Origin: Onthophagus taurus
Lineage: Eukaryota; Arthropoda; Insecta; Coleoptera; Scarabaeidae
DNA: 64,000 nucleotides
Direction: 5' to 3'
Assembly (NCBI RefSeq): GCF_036711975.1
Contig: NC_091968.1
Span: forward strand, 22,010,001-22,074,000
The position numbers and the translations under genes were made by a program. How positions within the stretch are numbered: the stretch's first letter is position 1; every line of letters begins with the position of its first letter. The notes below the pieces were generated by a model, which saw only the letters and a program-made list of their open reading frames with translations, ran no database searches and was not told the origin of the DNA. This document shows positions 52,560 through 64,000 of the stretch, piece after piece.

Positions 52560-55500
52560 GTCCTAAACCACCAGCAACTACATATTCACTACTACTTACA
52601 AAAATTCAAATACCAAAGTAAAGCTAACCCATGCTGATGATTACAGAGCGGTCACCAAATTCTACAAAGAAACAAAATTCCTTTCCATACCTATCAAGAT
52701 TCCTCCAGCAAACCTCCTTCTGTGATTTTATGCAATGTCCCGATATCAATATCCGATCAAGAAATCAAATCCGAATTGAATCAACTAAAGCTACCAGTCA
52801 TAAGAGTCACGAGATTGCTCAATAAGTCGAAATACCCCATATATTATGCGCAGCAGACATAAAAACCACAGAGAACGCCAAAGAAATTTAACAAGTCAAG
52901 GAAATTTCCAACGCAATCATCACAGTCGAAACCATAACTGCCAACGATATGGACATACAAAAAATTACTGCTCAATGAGTCTTAGGTGCGTGAAATGCGG
53001 TGGAAATTACAACCACAGTAATTGCAAAAAACTTCAAGCTGACCCACCAAAGTGTGCCAATTGTGGCCAAGATCATCCAGCAAGTTATCGAGGCTGTAAA
53101 ATTCAGATCGAATATCAGAACAAATACCATCGTCAAACAACTTCAGTCCATCTTGCGCAAAGAACTCAGAGCTCATAAGCAATACCTCAAACAAAGACTA
53201 ATATCAGGAGCTACGCATCACAACCAAACCAACAACAATTCTAAGAATCACAGACACCTCTCCTATCTTAAAGATTTCCTTGTTTTCCTAATACCACAAA
53301 TCAAAACATTCGTAATTAACCATTTACTTCCACATTTAATTCATGACGAAATTTTAACGCCAATTTTATTAAAAAACAACGAACTCTTATTGCGTTTTTG
53401 GCTCGCTATCAGATTGATGTAGCTTGTATCACGGAAACACAGCTAGCTCCAAGTGAGACTTTCCGAATAGCAGGATATAATGTATACAGGGTGTCCCGTT
53501 AAGCGTACGGACCGGCTGTATCTCGACAACGGTAAGGCCTAGAGGTTTGGGAAAAAAATCCTTATAAGCAAAGTGGGCAAGAGAAATAGCTGGAAATTAT
53601 TTTGAAGTTCGTAATTCGACCGCTAGGGGGCGTAACTGCCATAGAGAAACATAAAATTCCCGCTATCTCAGAAAATTAGACGATGAGCTATAACGTTGAC
53701 AACATCATTTAGTAGCTTGGATAACACCGCATCGCTTTTGTTTTGCGATATTTCTCATATCTGTCATAATAAGGGAGGGGGAGGCCAATGTACTATGATA
53801 ACAGACTGAACTATTACCATTGACTTTTAAATATGATTTGGGCAAATCCAAACCTTTTATCACAAATGCTATGGATGCATGAAGCATCTGTCCACAAGCT
53901 GATGTAAACTTGCATAATATGCATTCTTGGTTCGAGCAAAACCCATATTGCTTTCACCCCTTTATCTATTGGGTAGATTAAACGACCTGACTTTTCAAGA
54001 AAAAACAATAACCAGGGAAAATATGACAAAACACTAAATACCAGTAGAAACGTGTCCAGGGCCGAGACTAGATTAAATAAATGCATCGAGGTTTATGGAA
54101 GGCATTTCACACATTAGTGAGTTATTTTTGCCAAAAATTTTAGTTATTCTAAGTGTTTTGGTTTATTTTGTTTTATTATCATTGTTGATGTTTCATTGAT
54201 CCGTTGGCTTTTCAACACGCCTCAAAAGTAGTTTTGAAGCAGTTCTAAGCTTGGATAAAGTATGAAGGAAGGTTCTATATAATAAAATTTTTGTTCTCTC
54301 TTATTTGTTTCCTAAGGTAACTTGATCCGATTAAGATATACGAATTTTTAACATTTTCTTCTATAACTCGAGAACGGGTGGCGATATCGAGATGCGGTTT
54401 TCACTAAAATTTAGCAAATTTTAAGGTGATTAAGGTTCTGTGAAGTAAATAGTATCGTTCCATTTAACTTTTCTTCAAAAATCACAAAAATATGTAATCG
54501 CTGCAGATAACGTCCTCTAGCTCATTTGTTTTAAAGCAGACGGTCTTACTGAAAATATCTTTAAAAAGAGCATAAAATGCTCTTTCAAACAACACCGAAA
54601 ATATTCAAATCGGTTGAATGGTCTAGGAGATATTAAAATGTAAACATATGAAAACGCATTGGCCTCCCCCTCCCTTATTATGACAGATATGAGAAATATC
54701 ACAAAACAAAAGCGATGCGGTATTATCCAAGCTATTAAATGATGTTGTCAAAGTTATAGCTCATCGTTTAAGTTTCTGAGATAGCGGGAACTTTATGTTT
54801 CTCAATGGCAGTTACGCCCCCTAGCGGTCGAATTACGAACTTCAAAATAATTTCTAGCTATTTCTCTTGGTCACTTTGCTTATAAGGATTTTTTTCCCAA
54901 ACCTCTAGGCCTTACCGTTCTAGAGATACAGCCGCCCCGTACGTTTAACGGGACACCCTGTATAGAGCGATTATAATTAAAAGACAAATTCAACAACATC
55001 AATTTAGCTGTAAAACCACCGCTATTGAAGTAACGCCAATAGCAATCCAAACAAACACCTCAACTCCAGTTAATATCATATATGGATACAAACAACCTAA
55101 CAAAAAACTACTAGAATCTGACATAAGTTCAATGTTGAGTAGCTATACCTACCCTACTTATAGGAGATCTTAACAGCAAGAATAAACTCTGGGGATGCAG
55201 AGCAGATAATCCATCGGGACTGAATCTGGAATTATTAGCAACCAAATACGGTTTTCAAGTGCCCAATCTATTTTACCTACTTTCCATATAGAAGCGGATA
55301 TTTTAGATATAGTAATAACCAAAAATTTTACCATCCAGTTAAATCTGTGTGTAATCAGCGAGTTAAACTCGAATCATTTGCCAGTAATCATCACCCTTGC
55401 AAAACAAACCTAAAATTACAAAGCTGAACAATGGATTCATCATCTGGGCAGAGTTTGGAGACTCACTGAATAATCAAGAATTCAACTTACCAACATCAGC

Positions 55501-56890
55501 TACTTCGAACGAGTTAGACGCAAAAATCCGTTCGCTGTCTTCAAAGATTAAGGAAGCAACTGTCTCTTCAACGAAACCTTTCAAAAGGAATCCTACAAGC
55601 AATTACAACCTTCCCCCTAAGAACATCTTAGACATAATCAAGGAAAAACGGAGGGTTCGCCGAGAATGGCAACAGACGCGTAACCCAGAAATAAAAACTA
55701 CACTGAATAGACTATAGAATACAATTTCTATAGAATCAACAATTATAGAAAACTCATCGAAAGTTTTGAAGCAAATGACCCGGGCTTGTGGAAGACCACT
55801 AGGAAAATATGAACTAGGACATATGAAGAAATACTTACCCTATTAGTCAATGAAACATCTGTATTCGTTACATTACCACAATCCAATAATATAATGAATC
55901 CCATCTACTAACTTCAGCAATTACCGAGACCGACAAAATCTCAGTAGAAAACCTAAAGATATAAATAGCAAACCTCGCCATTAAAAAAGCTCCAGGCCTA
56001 GATCAGATACCTAATATAGTAATAAAACACCTTCCGGAGAAACTACTAAATCACATCATAGGAATTTTGAATCGCTGTTTGGAAATTGGCTACTTTCCGG
56101 TAGTATGGAAAAAAGCGCAAATCCTAATGTTCAGAAAGCCAATTATCGCCTAATCAGTCTCCTCTCACCTTTATCTAAACTATTCGAACGAGTCATCCAT
56201 CATCGACTACAAGAAGAGTTAAGCCTCCTCAAGATAATCCCAAACATACAGTACGGATTTAGAGAGGGACATTCCATGGTTCACCAACTGGCAAGAGTAG
56301 CGCAATATATCGAGGAAGGGTTCGAGGCTAAAAAGTTTACAGCTGTTGTTTCGCTGGATGTAGCAAGGGCCTTTGATACTGTCTGGACTGAAGGATTAAA
56401 ATGCAAGCTCAATCAAACAGGGTTAAGGAACTATTTATTTGCCATTCTGTTTTTCTTCCTGGAGGAGAGAACTTTTCCGTCTCCATCAATGGATACTCTT
56501 CCAGCACTCGAAGAATACTTGCACGTCCCACAAGATAGTAGTTTATCCCCTGCTCTGTTCAATATCTTTATGCATGATATCCCGACCGACGTAAACTTCG
56601 AAATGGCCCGAAATGTTAATAATGGGACAAAACGACCTTATTGATGCTATTGAGACACTTCAAAGGTCAGTAGACAAAATTCAGAAATGGTTATCAAAAT
56701 GGGCCATTCTGCTCAATGCCAGATCAAGATTTTTTCGCTAAGACATTATCGAAATGTTCCTTACATTATTATAAACGATCAAGAAATACAGTGGAAAGCA
56801 AAAGATGAAGCTATTAAATACCTCGGAGTTCTTGATCACCTGATTTTACAGCTCGGAAATTACATATTCTGTAATCCATAGTATTTACAT
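52560..56890 (+). mobile_element. Full-span but degenerate Jockey-type LINE, split by a MITE
   Basis: In order: a gag-like part (KVKLTHADDYRAVTKFYK, SDQEIKSELNQLKLPVIRV), CCHC knuckles (CQRYGHTKNYC, CVKCGGNYNHSNC, CANCGQDHPASYRGC at 52930-53095), endonuclease pieces (ITETQLAP before the MITE; YGYKQPN and LIGDLNSKN-like after), an RT linker (55397-55717), RT with ANYRLISLLSPLSKLFER, QYGFREGHSMVHQL and VSLDVARAFDTVW (ORF 56105-56644) and KYLGVL at about 56815. The catalytic YADD region is damaged (the RT ORF ends just before it). Poly-A-like end at about 56935. Confidence 0.85.
53487..54960. mobile_element. 1.47-kb TA-flanked MITE with about 300-bp TIRs
   Basis: Ends cagggtgtcccgttaagcgt (53487) and its near-complement (to 54960), flanked by TA at 53485-53486 and 54961-54962. 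The inverted repeats extend to ggaggccaat / attggcctcc (53788 and 54656). The inner 870 bp are noncoding. Removal restores the LINE endonuclease reading around a TATA. A diverged fragment of the same family is at 8440-8605. Confidence 0.9.
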
Positions 56891-56981
56891 GTAATTATTT
56901 CTTTTTTTTTGTATCAACGGTTTTGAAATAAATTTTGAAAAAAAAAATTGAAATTTAATAATATAAATTTTTATATAACAT

Positions 56982-57115
56982 ACAGTGTGTTAATTAATTA
57001 TCTCACCCAACGTCATCATTGCATCCAAGTATGCAACCAATATGGCAAATCGCATATTGTAATACCAATACTGTGATATTGTTTGCATACTTGTAAAGAT
57101 GACATCGGGTACGAT
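56982..57115. repeat. Fold-back MITE family, copy d
   Basis: Begins tacagtgtgttaattaatta and carries caacgtcatcattgca, gcaaccaatat..gcaaatcgc and atattgtttgcatacttg, ending in catcgggtacgata. It adjoins the large tandem array on its right. Confidence 0.7.
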
Positions 57116-57119
57116 ATTC

Positions 57120-59945
57120 ATAATCTTCATAAAATAACCTTTAAAGTGAGTCCAAACATGATGCATTTATCTCAAAAAACCAAACATATTTGTCAACTTT
57201 ATAAAAAATCCTTTAAAATGAGTCCAAACTCGACATATTTAACTTTGATATTAATGGAGATACAATCACTTCCGGTTTGAAACGTCAACGTCAATTTTGA
57301 CATATTTGTCACCTTCATTAAAAAACCTTTAAAATGAGTCCAAAGATGACACACTTATCTCAAAAAACAAACAAGTTAGAATAAAAAACATTAAACCTGA
57401 AGTTGGCAAGAATGAAGATAGCAATTTAATTTTTAAATATTAATACCAACCTTAATTTTTGTTTTTTTTTAGTATATTTTTGTTTTTGTAACAAATATTA
57501 AGACATTTTATAAAAATTAAGAATATGTCAAAATGACATTGACATTTCAAACCGGAAGTTGCTTATATCTCGAGTAATATTGGAATTAAACGTATCATGT
57601 TTGGACTCATTTTAAAGGATTTTTCACGACGATTACAAATATGTCAAAATTGACGTTGATATTCTTAACCGGAAGTTGACCATAACTTCATTAATATTGA
57701 AGATAAATATGTCGTGTTTGTACTCATTTTAAAGGATTTTTATTGAAGATTACAAATATGTCAAAATTGAGGTTGACATTTTTAAATCTGAAGTTAGTTA
57801 TCATATAATAGACAAATGGCCAACTTCATGGTGTGCTTTCATGATGTATTTTTTATTAAAAAACCTTTAAAATGAGTCCAAACATGATGCATTTTTCTCA
57901 AAAAACCAAAAAGTTCGAACTTTCAACTATTAATTTTGACATATTTGTCAACTTCATAAAAAATCCTTTAAAATGAGTCCAAACTCGACATATTTAACGT
58001 TGATATTAATGGAAATACAATCACTTCCGGTTTGAAACGTCAACGTCAATTTTTACATATTTGTCATCTTCATTAAAGAACCTTTAAAATGAGTCCAAAG
58101 ATGACGCACTTATCTCAAAAAACAAAAAAGTTAGAATAAAAAACATTAAACCTGAAGTTAGCTACAATGAAGAGCAATTTAATTTTTAAATATTAATACC
58201 AACCTTAATTTTTATTATATTTTTGTTTTTGTGTCAAATATTAAGACATTTTATAAAAATTAAGAATATGTCAAAATGACATTGACATTTCAAACCGGAA
58301 GTTGCTTATATCTCGAGTAATATTGGAATTAAACGTATCATGTTTGGACTCATTTTAAAGGATTTTTCACGACGATTACAAATATGTCAAAATTGACGTT
58401 GACATTCTTAACCGGAAGTTGACCTTAACTTCATTAATATTGAAGATAAACATGTGGTGTTTGTACTCATTTTAAAAAATTTTTATTGAAGATTACAAAT
58501 ATGTCAAAATTGAGGTTGAAATTTTTAAATCTGAAGTTAGTTATCATATAATAGACAAATGGCCAACTTCATGGTGTGCTTTAATGATGTATTCTTTATT
58601 AAAAACCCTTTAAAATGAGTCCAAACATGATGCATTTTTCTCAAAAAACCAAAAAGTTCGAACTTTCAACTATTAATTTTGACATATTTGTCAACTTCAT
58701 AAAAAATCCTTTAAAATGAGTCCAAACTCGACATATTTAACTTTGATATTAATGGAGATACAATCACTTCCGGTTTGAAACGTCAACGTCAATTTTGACA
58801 TATTTGTCATCTTCATTAAAAAACCTTTAAAATGAGTCCAAAGATGACGCACTTATCTCAAAAAATAAAAAAGTTAGAATAAAAAACATTAAACCTGAAG
58901 TTAGCAACAATGGAGATAGCAATTTAATTTTTAAATATTAATACCAACCTTAATTTTTATTATATTTTTGTTTTTGTGATAAATATTAACACATTTTATA
59001 AAAATTAAGAATATGTCAAAATGACATTGACATTTCAAACCGGAAGTTGCTTATATCTCGAGTAATATTGGAATTAAACGTATCATGTTTGGACTCATTT
59101 TAAAGGATTTTTCACGACGATTACAAATATGTCAAAATTGACGTTGACATTCTTAACCGGAAGTTGACCTTAACTTCATTAATATTGAAGATTACAAATA
59201 TGTCAAAATTGAGGTTGAAATTTTTAAATCTGAAGTTAGTTATCATATAATAGACAAATGGCCAACTTCATGGTGTGCTTTCATGATGTATTCTTTATTA
59301 AAACCCTTTAAAATGAGTCCAAACATGATGCATTTTTCTCAAAAAACCAAAAAGTTCGAACTTTCAACTATTAATTTTGACATATTTGTCAACTTCATAA
59401 AAAATCCTTTAAAATGAGTCCAAACTCGACATATTTAACTTTGATATTAATGGAGATATAATCACTTCCGGTTTGAAACGGCAACGTCAATTTTGACATA
59501 TTTGTCATCTTCATTAAAAAACCTTTAAAATGAGTCCAAAGATGACGCACTTATCTCAAAAAACAAAAAAGTTAGAATAAAAAACATTAAACCTGAAGTT
59601 AGCTACAATGAAGAGCAATTTAATTTTTAAATATTAATACCAACCTTAATTTTTATTATATTTTTGTTTTTGTGTCAAATATTAAGACATTTTATAAAAA
59701 TTAAGAATATGTCAAAATGACATTGACATTCCAAACCGGAAGTTGCTTATATCTCGAGTAATATTAGAATTAAACGTATCATGTTTGGACTCATTTTAAA
59801 GGATTTTTCACGACGATTACAAATATGTCAAAATTGACGTTGACATTCTTAACCGGAAGTTGACCATAACTTCATTAATATTGAAGACAAATATGTCGTG
59901 TTTGTACTCATTTTAAAGGATTTTTAATGAAGGTTACAAATACGA
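57120..59945. repeat. Tandem array, about four units of 700-750 bp
   Basis: The marker cacttccggtttgaaacg recurs at about 57268, 58022, 58765 and 59464 (spacings about 754, 743, 699). Each unit contains several shorter blocks, some inverted: aaaatgagtccaaa, its complement tttggactcatttt, caaaccggaagttgctt, and aattgacgttgaca / tgtcaacgtcaatt. A single unit is thus internally palindromic in parts. Spacer length differences come from internal gaps, e.g. at 59185. No gene inside. Related to 19380-20720. Confidence 0.9.
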
Positions 59946-60772
59946 TTATTAATAAGTGACAAATAACACTTCGTCCTCAATTTCATTTTACAACTTTTTA
60001 AACTTTAATTTTGTAAATTAGTAACTAATAATCCGATTTCGACTTTGATATATGATCTTTTTTAACAAAAGTAAAAGAAATATTAAGAAACACATTTGTA
60101 AAATGGATAAAATAATGGAAACATCATTTGCACTCTAGTATTTGTGGTTAAATTTATGTCACGACTTACAGAAACATCCTGTATTACAATCGTAAAACGA
60201 CTGATCAAGCGGATTCTGTGCTTGTGATGACTGTTATCAATGTTCTGTGATAAAAATAGATAGGCACCAAACAATTTTCAATCGTTTGAGCCTGTCTATT
60301 CTGAAAAGTCACATTTTTAGAGAGATGAAAACGATAATCCCGTTTTTCTCAACATTGTTGATTTGTCGCTTAGTCAAGTGATGCATAACGCGGTCCAATT
60401 AATTAACACAGTGTATATTTTATAGCTGTCAATGTCAATAAAAGATTCGATTTTGTAATTTTGCAATTTCTTAATTATTTTATTGCTTCATTTTTGATTC
60501 TGCATAATTATTTGTTAGTTATTTTCGATGATTCATGATTTGGTGCGATAAACTTTATCGAGAAACGATGGAGAGAAGAAGAATAAATTAAACGGAAGCT
60601 AGATAATTGTATAAATATAGATTTTTCTTTCATTTTAATGAAATCAAATTTTTATTTGTTCCAAAATAAGTGTCAACTTTTAAAAAAAGTGAAATATAAG
60701 TTTTAATTTATTAATAGAACTGTATTAAATTATAATTGAACCAAATTTTTTATAGTATAATTTAAATAAAAA
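59946..60772. other. No gene recognised; element relics
   Basis: 60110-60185 is a diverged copy of the terminal repeat of the 7107-11903 transposon (ctctagtatttgtggttaaa, cagaaacatcctgta). 60393-60417 is a lone right end of the fold-back MITE family (attaattaacacagtgta). The rest is AT-rich. Confidence 0.5.
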
Positions 60773-61690
60773 TTATAAACTATTTAATGCCATCCGTGCA
60801 GTTTCAACAGCTTCTTTTGAACAAATTACATTTCTTTGTAATTGTCCAGTAGGGATTTTGTAATTGTTAACTCCTTTATGAAGCATGGAAGACTTCATAC
60901 ATTTCTGCAGTGTCATAAAAACTTTGTCTAATTTATATGCAGATGTATCATCCCATGCCTTCAAAACAGCAGCAATTAATTCATCTATATTATGCATCGA
61001 GCTTTTATGCTGTATAGACTGAATTGCATTAAAAAAGCCTAAATCAAGAACATTAAAATCAGGGCTGTTTGGTGGCTGACAAATCAAACTAATATTCCAT
61101 CCATTAGCTGTTCCGGCCAGAATTACTTCACCATCATCTATACTACAATGTGGTCATTATCTTGTATCTTGAATTTTGATGGGCACTTTTCTTTTATAGC
61201 TGGAATAACTTTTTCGGTAATCATGTCCACATAAATTTGATGAGTAACTTCAACAGGTGTTAGATTTTTAGAATTTCGTTTTGCTGGTTCTTGAGTTACA
61301 ATAGGCCGATATTTTACCATTAAATTCAGACTTTTTGTTGTAATCATGGACGAGCCACTGCAGCTAGAAACATGACTTTTGTTAAGAATCTTTTACTCTT
61401 ACATGTTCGATGAGGTGTTTCTTCTTTGGGAAGAAGGTAGCAGTTTGTCTTAGTTTTTGTTATGTAAAACCATTTTTCATCAATATGAACAAACTCTAAC
61501 ATTTTTTGAAAATATAGGGTAGGTTCTTGCAACATACAAAGTGCAAATTCTAATCGACGCTTCTTATTGTCACGAACAAAACAGGTTTCAATGTACTTGA
61601 AACTCTCTTTATGACTCCTTCCTTCAAAATTCTGTGCACTGTTCCCAATGACTCGTTAATATTGTTACAAAGACTGCGGATGGTTTGGTT
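60773..61690 (-). pseudogene. mariner-like transposase remnant
   Basis: Read right to left: TIRSLCNNINESLGTVHRIL (HTH, to 61560), FVHIDEKWFYITK (first Asp, about 61490), RTCKSKRFLTKVMFLAAVAR, EPAKRNSKN, KFKIQDNDHI (second Asp), and NSPDFNVLDLGFFNAIQSI (third Asp, about 61060). This is the catalytic pattern of plant/insect-type mariner elements. Three or more frameshifts/stops break it. The N-terminus ends where the U1-flank-like repeats begin (61690). Confidence 0.8.
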
Positions 61691-62065
61691 ATGAACATAA
61701 TCTAAAGCCTCGGCCGCAAGCGACCTCGGCTTCAACATTCTTAATGGTTCATTAAGTACTAGAAAAAAGACTAAAAGTTGTACACCAGACCTATGACCTC
61801 GGCCGCAAGCGACCTCGGCTTGAAACATTCTCGTTCGATACTGATATAATAGAAAAAAGACTTTATCTGTTAGGAACATAATCTAATGCCTCGGCCGCAA
61901 GCGACCTCGGCTTCAAACAATCTTTATCAATAATGATATAACAGAAAGAAGACTTTAATTGTTATGAACATAATCTAAAGCCTCAGTCGCAAGCGACCTC
62001 GGCTTCGACATTCTTAATGGTTTATAAAGTACCAGAAAAGAGACTACAAGTTGTACACCAGACCT
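61690..62065. repeat. Tandem repeats related to U1 gene flanks, without U1
   Basis: gttatgaacataatctaa and cctcggccgcaagcgacctc recur four times at about 61690-61730, 61795-61820, 61870-61910 and 61965-62005, with acagaaagaagacttta and gttgtacaccagacct in between. The same words bound the U1 unit at 25780-26375 and occur, diverged, beside copy 2 (29540-29570). No U1 sequence is present here. Confidence 0.75.
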
Positions 62066-63232
62066 AGGACCTTCAGAATAGACGTCAAAATAAAATGTCA
62101 TTTGCAAGTGACGTTAGGTTATGTTATTAAAGTGAGGTTAGGAATCCTCAACATCATTTTCAAGTACCAACACGGCCGTTTTCGAAGACATCGGCCGCCC
62201 CCGACCATCACGAATGCTACAGCATTGAGAACCCTCGGTTCTTGAGGGCGGCCAAGTTCACTTTTTGTTACAAAGTACTCCACGATTTAGATTTAAGTCT
62301 TTGACGCAAGGCATAACCCCAAAATTTTTAGTTTTATTTATAACACTGAAGGTGTTAAATAAAACTTGAGAACATAATTTTTACAACGCAATAACAACTA
62401 ATTAAAAAATGTACTTACTCTGCCTTAAAAATTGTGTTTCAGCTTCATTTAATGCGAAAATTGTTTAAAATAACCATGATAATTTTGATAAAACTTCTCT
62501 TGATGCAACAAGTGGTTTTTATTTTAAAGATGTCCGAGACGTTACCATGGTAACGGCATGGTTGAAAACTTTTAAACACAAAATTATTTTAATCACAACA
62601 TTTCCATAGACTGTTCTGCCGATGTAATAAGAAATAAAACTAATCGTAAGTCAAAGACGCACGGCATAACCTCAAAATTTCTAGTTTTAGTTTTATTTCT
62701 AACGCAAAATGAGATAAATAATTTTTTTTTGTATGAAACGTCAAAAAATATCACTTCAAAAAGACGCATAGGAGTTAGCGCCATCTGTCGCTTATCTATC
62801 TTCTCATCATGTCAAATATTTTAAGGCAATTTAAAACGCGAATTACTTTTTGATTTTTTTATAATGTAAAACGTGTACGAGTGGTTAAAACTAAATATAA
62901 CAGAAAGAAGACTTTAATATATATTTAATAAAGTAATTATAATTCATGGATTTTACATCAATGTCAATAATTATGCAACCCAATATACTTATTAACAAAT
63001 TAACATATTTATTTTTCATTATAAACCTATAAAATTATAAATAAATCAATAAAACATTAATAAAATACAAGAATATTAATTTCATCATTTCATAAAAAGA
63101 CTAAAAATAATATAAACCCCAAATAAATAAAATAAGAGTAACGTAAATTTCGTTGTATATTTGGTTGCATACACAACCAATTAACCTAACCTCACTATTT
63201 TTATCTTGGAGAATAAGTTAACAAATTAAATC
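62066..63232. other. No gene recognised upstream of Sec15
   Basis: 62165-62255 is a GC-rich patch (acatcggccgcccccgacca, ttcttgagggcggcc) of unknown origin. Two related blocks, gacgcaaggcataaccccaa (62303) and gacgcacggcataacctcaa (62653), each lead into a ttttagtttta stretch. AT-rich 5' flank of Sec15 to 63232. Confidence 0.5.
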
Positions 63233-63324
63233 ATGGAACAAACAATTTCTCAATCAACAAGTCAATACGATCAATATTTGCAAGAAATTGAAGGTGTCGA
63301 CGATTATTGGGGCCCAACTTTTAG
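63233..63324 (+). CDS. Sec15: Exocyst subunit Sec15/EXOC6, exon 1
   Basis: Sec15 is the exocyst subunit that links Rab GTPases on secretory vesicles to the tethering complex. Exon 1 from ATG 63233 encodes the first 30 residues, ending VDDYWGPTFR (family: DS.FIGPTLR). The donor gttaaa at 63325 is in phase 2; the split Arg codon (AG|A) is completed by exon 2. A short N-terminus is normal for insects. Confidence 0.88.
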
Positions 63325-63380
63325 GTTAAAACCAAGTATTTATCCCTAAACACAAATCTATGTACCAATTACCTTTGTAG

Positions 63381-63546
63381 AGCTATTTACGACCGAAACG
63401 AGCAAGAAACCTTCAATGAGAAGTTACAACAACGAGTTAAACATTATGATCGTGATATCGAACGACTCTGCAATGTGTCTTATCACGGGTTTATTGAGGC
63501 GATTAGGGAGCTTTTAGAAGTTAGATCGCAGGCTAAAAAGCTAAAT
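63381..63546 (+). CDS. Sec15: Exocyst subunit Sec15/EXOC6, exon 2
   Basis: After acceptor acctttgtag the reading is AIYDRNEQETFNEKLQQRV, then HYDRDIERLCNVSYHGFIEA, matching the vertebrate stretch HDREIEKMCNFHHQGFVDAI. It ends in KKLN at the donor gtaagt (63547). Intron before it is 56 bp (63325-63380), and after it 52 bp (63547-63598). This is part of the N-terminal helical region. Confidence 0.92.
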
Positions 63547-63598
63547 GTAAGTACTTTCCAGGGCTTAATTACAACAAATTAGCTTTTATTCGTTTTAG

Positions 63599-63885
63599 GG
63601 CGAAGTTGTTACTATTAATAAAAGCCTACAAGAAGCATCAGAAGCTTTAAATAAATCGGGGGCGGAATTATTGCAAGCTCGGAAAGTTCAAAGCAACATT
63701 GCAATGGTCATTTCACAAATGAATTTATGTCTTCCGGTTTTAACTACTTATACAAAGTTAAAAAAGCAAATTGCTGATAAACGGTATTACCCTGCTTTAA
63801 AAACTTTGGAGGAATTAGAACATGTTCATTTACCCCATGTTGCTAATTATCGATTTTCAGCTGAATTATGCGCAAATATTCCAAA
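63599..63885 (+). CDS. Sec15: Exocyst subunit Sec15/EXOC6, exon 3
   Basis: Begins GEVVTINKSLQEASE and contains MNLCLPVLTTYTKLKKQIA, DKRYYPALKTLEELEHVHLP and YRFSAELCANIPK, which closely follow the family (LQLCLPVLEMYSKLKEQM, KRYYSALKTMEQLE). Donor gtaatt at 63886; the Lys codon is split AA|G with exon 4 across a 54-bp intron. Confidence 0.93.
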
Positions 63886-63939
63886 GTAATTGTTTTAATT
63901 GATATTTAGGAGTTATTTTTATTAAAAATTTAATTTTAG

Positions 63940-64000
63940 GATTCGACAAAATATTGAGAAAAGTTCAATGTCGGATTTAAGGGATTTTTTGGAGAATATT
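63940..64000 (+). CDS. Sec15: Exocyst subunit Sec15/EXOC6, exon 4 (runs off window)
   Basis: After acceptor taattttag the frame reads IRQNIEKSSMSDLRDFLENI (family IKEISMSDLKDFLESI) up to the window edge. Altogether 202 residues of Sec15 are visible; the family has about 770-800, so roughly three quarters of the gene lies to the right. Confidence 0.92.

Overview
The window is an AT-rich animal nuclear chromosome segment, almost certainly insect. The evidence is an insect-type chemoreceptor gene of the gustatory receptor family, very short introns (43 to 88 bp) with GTAAGT-type donors, a U1 snRNA pair, and a transposon mix typical of insects (R1/Jockey/I-type LINEs, a Penelope-like element, P-like, pogo/Tigger, Harbinger and mariner relics, TA-flanked MITEs). 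A beetle is my guess from overall character. I did not derive it from a diagnostic sequence.

Host genes, left to right: the 3' part of a leucyl aminopeptidase (M17; exons at 3620-3780 and 12613-13784, with an 8.8-kb intron full of repeats); TMEM203 and POP7/Rpp20 on the minus strand (17254-18203), only 10 bp apart; DHDDS, the cis-prenyltransferase catalytic subunit (21967-22836, plus), head-to-head with POP7; two U1 snRNA genes in inverted orientation (25923-26085 minus, 29777-29939 plus); two single-exon trehalase-like genes in inverted orientation (32745-34529 minus, 43968-45734 plus); a gustatory receptor (51084-52308, plus); and the first four exons of exocyst subunit Sec15/EXOC6 (63233 to the right edge).

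Repeats fill most of the rest. A degenerate satellite occupies 5290-7106 and 11904-12090. It is interrupted at a TATA by a 4.8-kb TA-flanked transposon with about 450-bp inverted repeats, which itself carries a Penelope-like retroelement in its right arm. A related satellite with a roughly 226-bp higher-order period lies at 38270-39370. A separate tandem array (57120-59945, units of about 700-750 bp built from shorter subrepeats in both orientations) has a diverged relative at 19380-20720. Several LINEs are nested with readable target duplications: an R1-like LINE with a TGTAA tail at 24104-25387, its sibling inside a Tc1-like element at 46601-48561, and a 1.47-kb MITE inside a LINE endonuclease at 53487-54960. 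A fold-back MITE family has four main copies, one starting 27 bp after an aminopeptidase exon.

The observations most worth following are: (1) both trehalase-like paralogues carry exchanged acidic residues at both catalytic positions of GH37 (Asp to Glu at residue 327, Glu to Asp at residue 539), with further signature changes, which suggests a neofunctionalised or inactive branch; (2) the POP7-TMEM203 arrangement looks dicistronic; (3) the POP7-DHDDS intergenic block has been duplicated, leaving fossil copies of POP7 exon 1; (4) the two U1 genes carry the same altered loop I, and repeats resembling their flanks occur without U1 at 61.7-62.0 kb; (5) an apparently intact, spliced Myb/SANT gene sits beside a broken Harbinger transposase.
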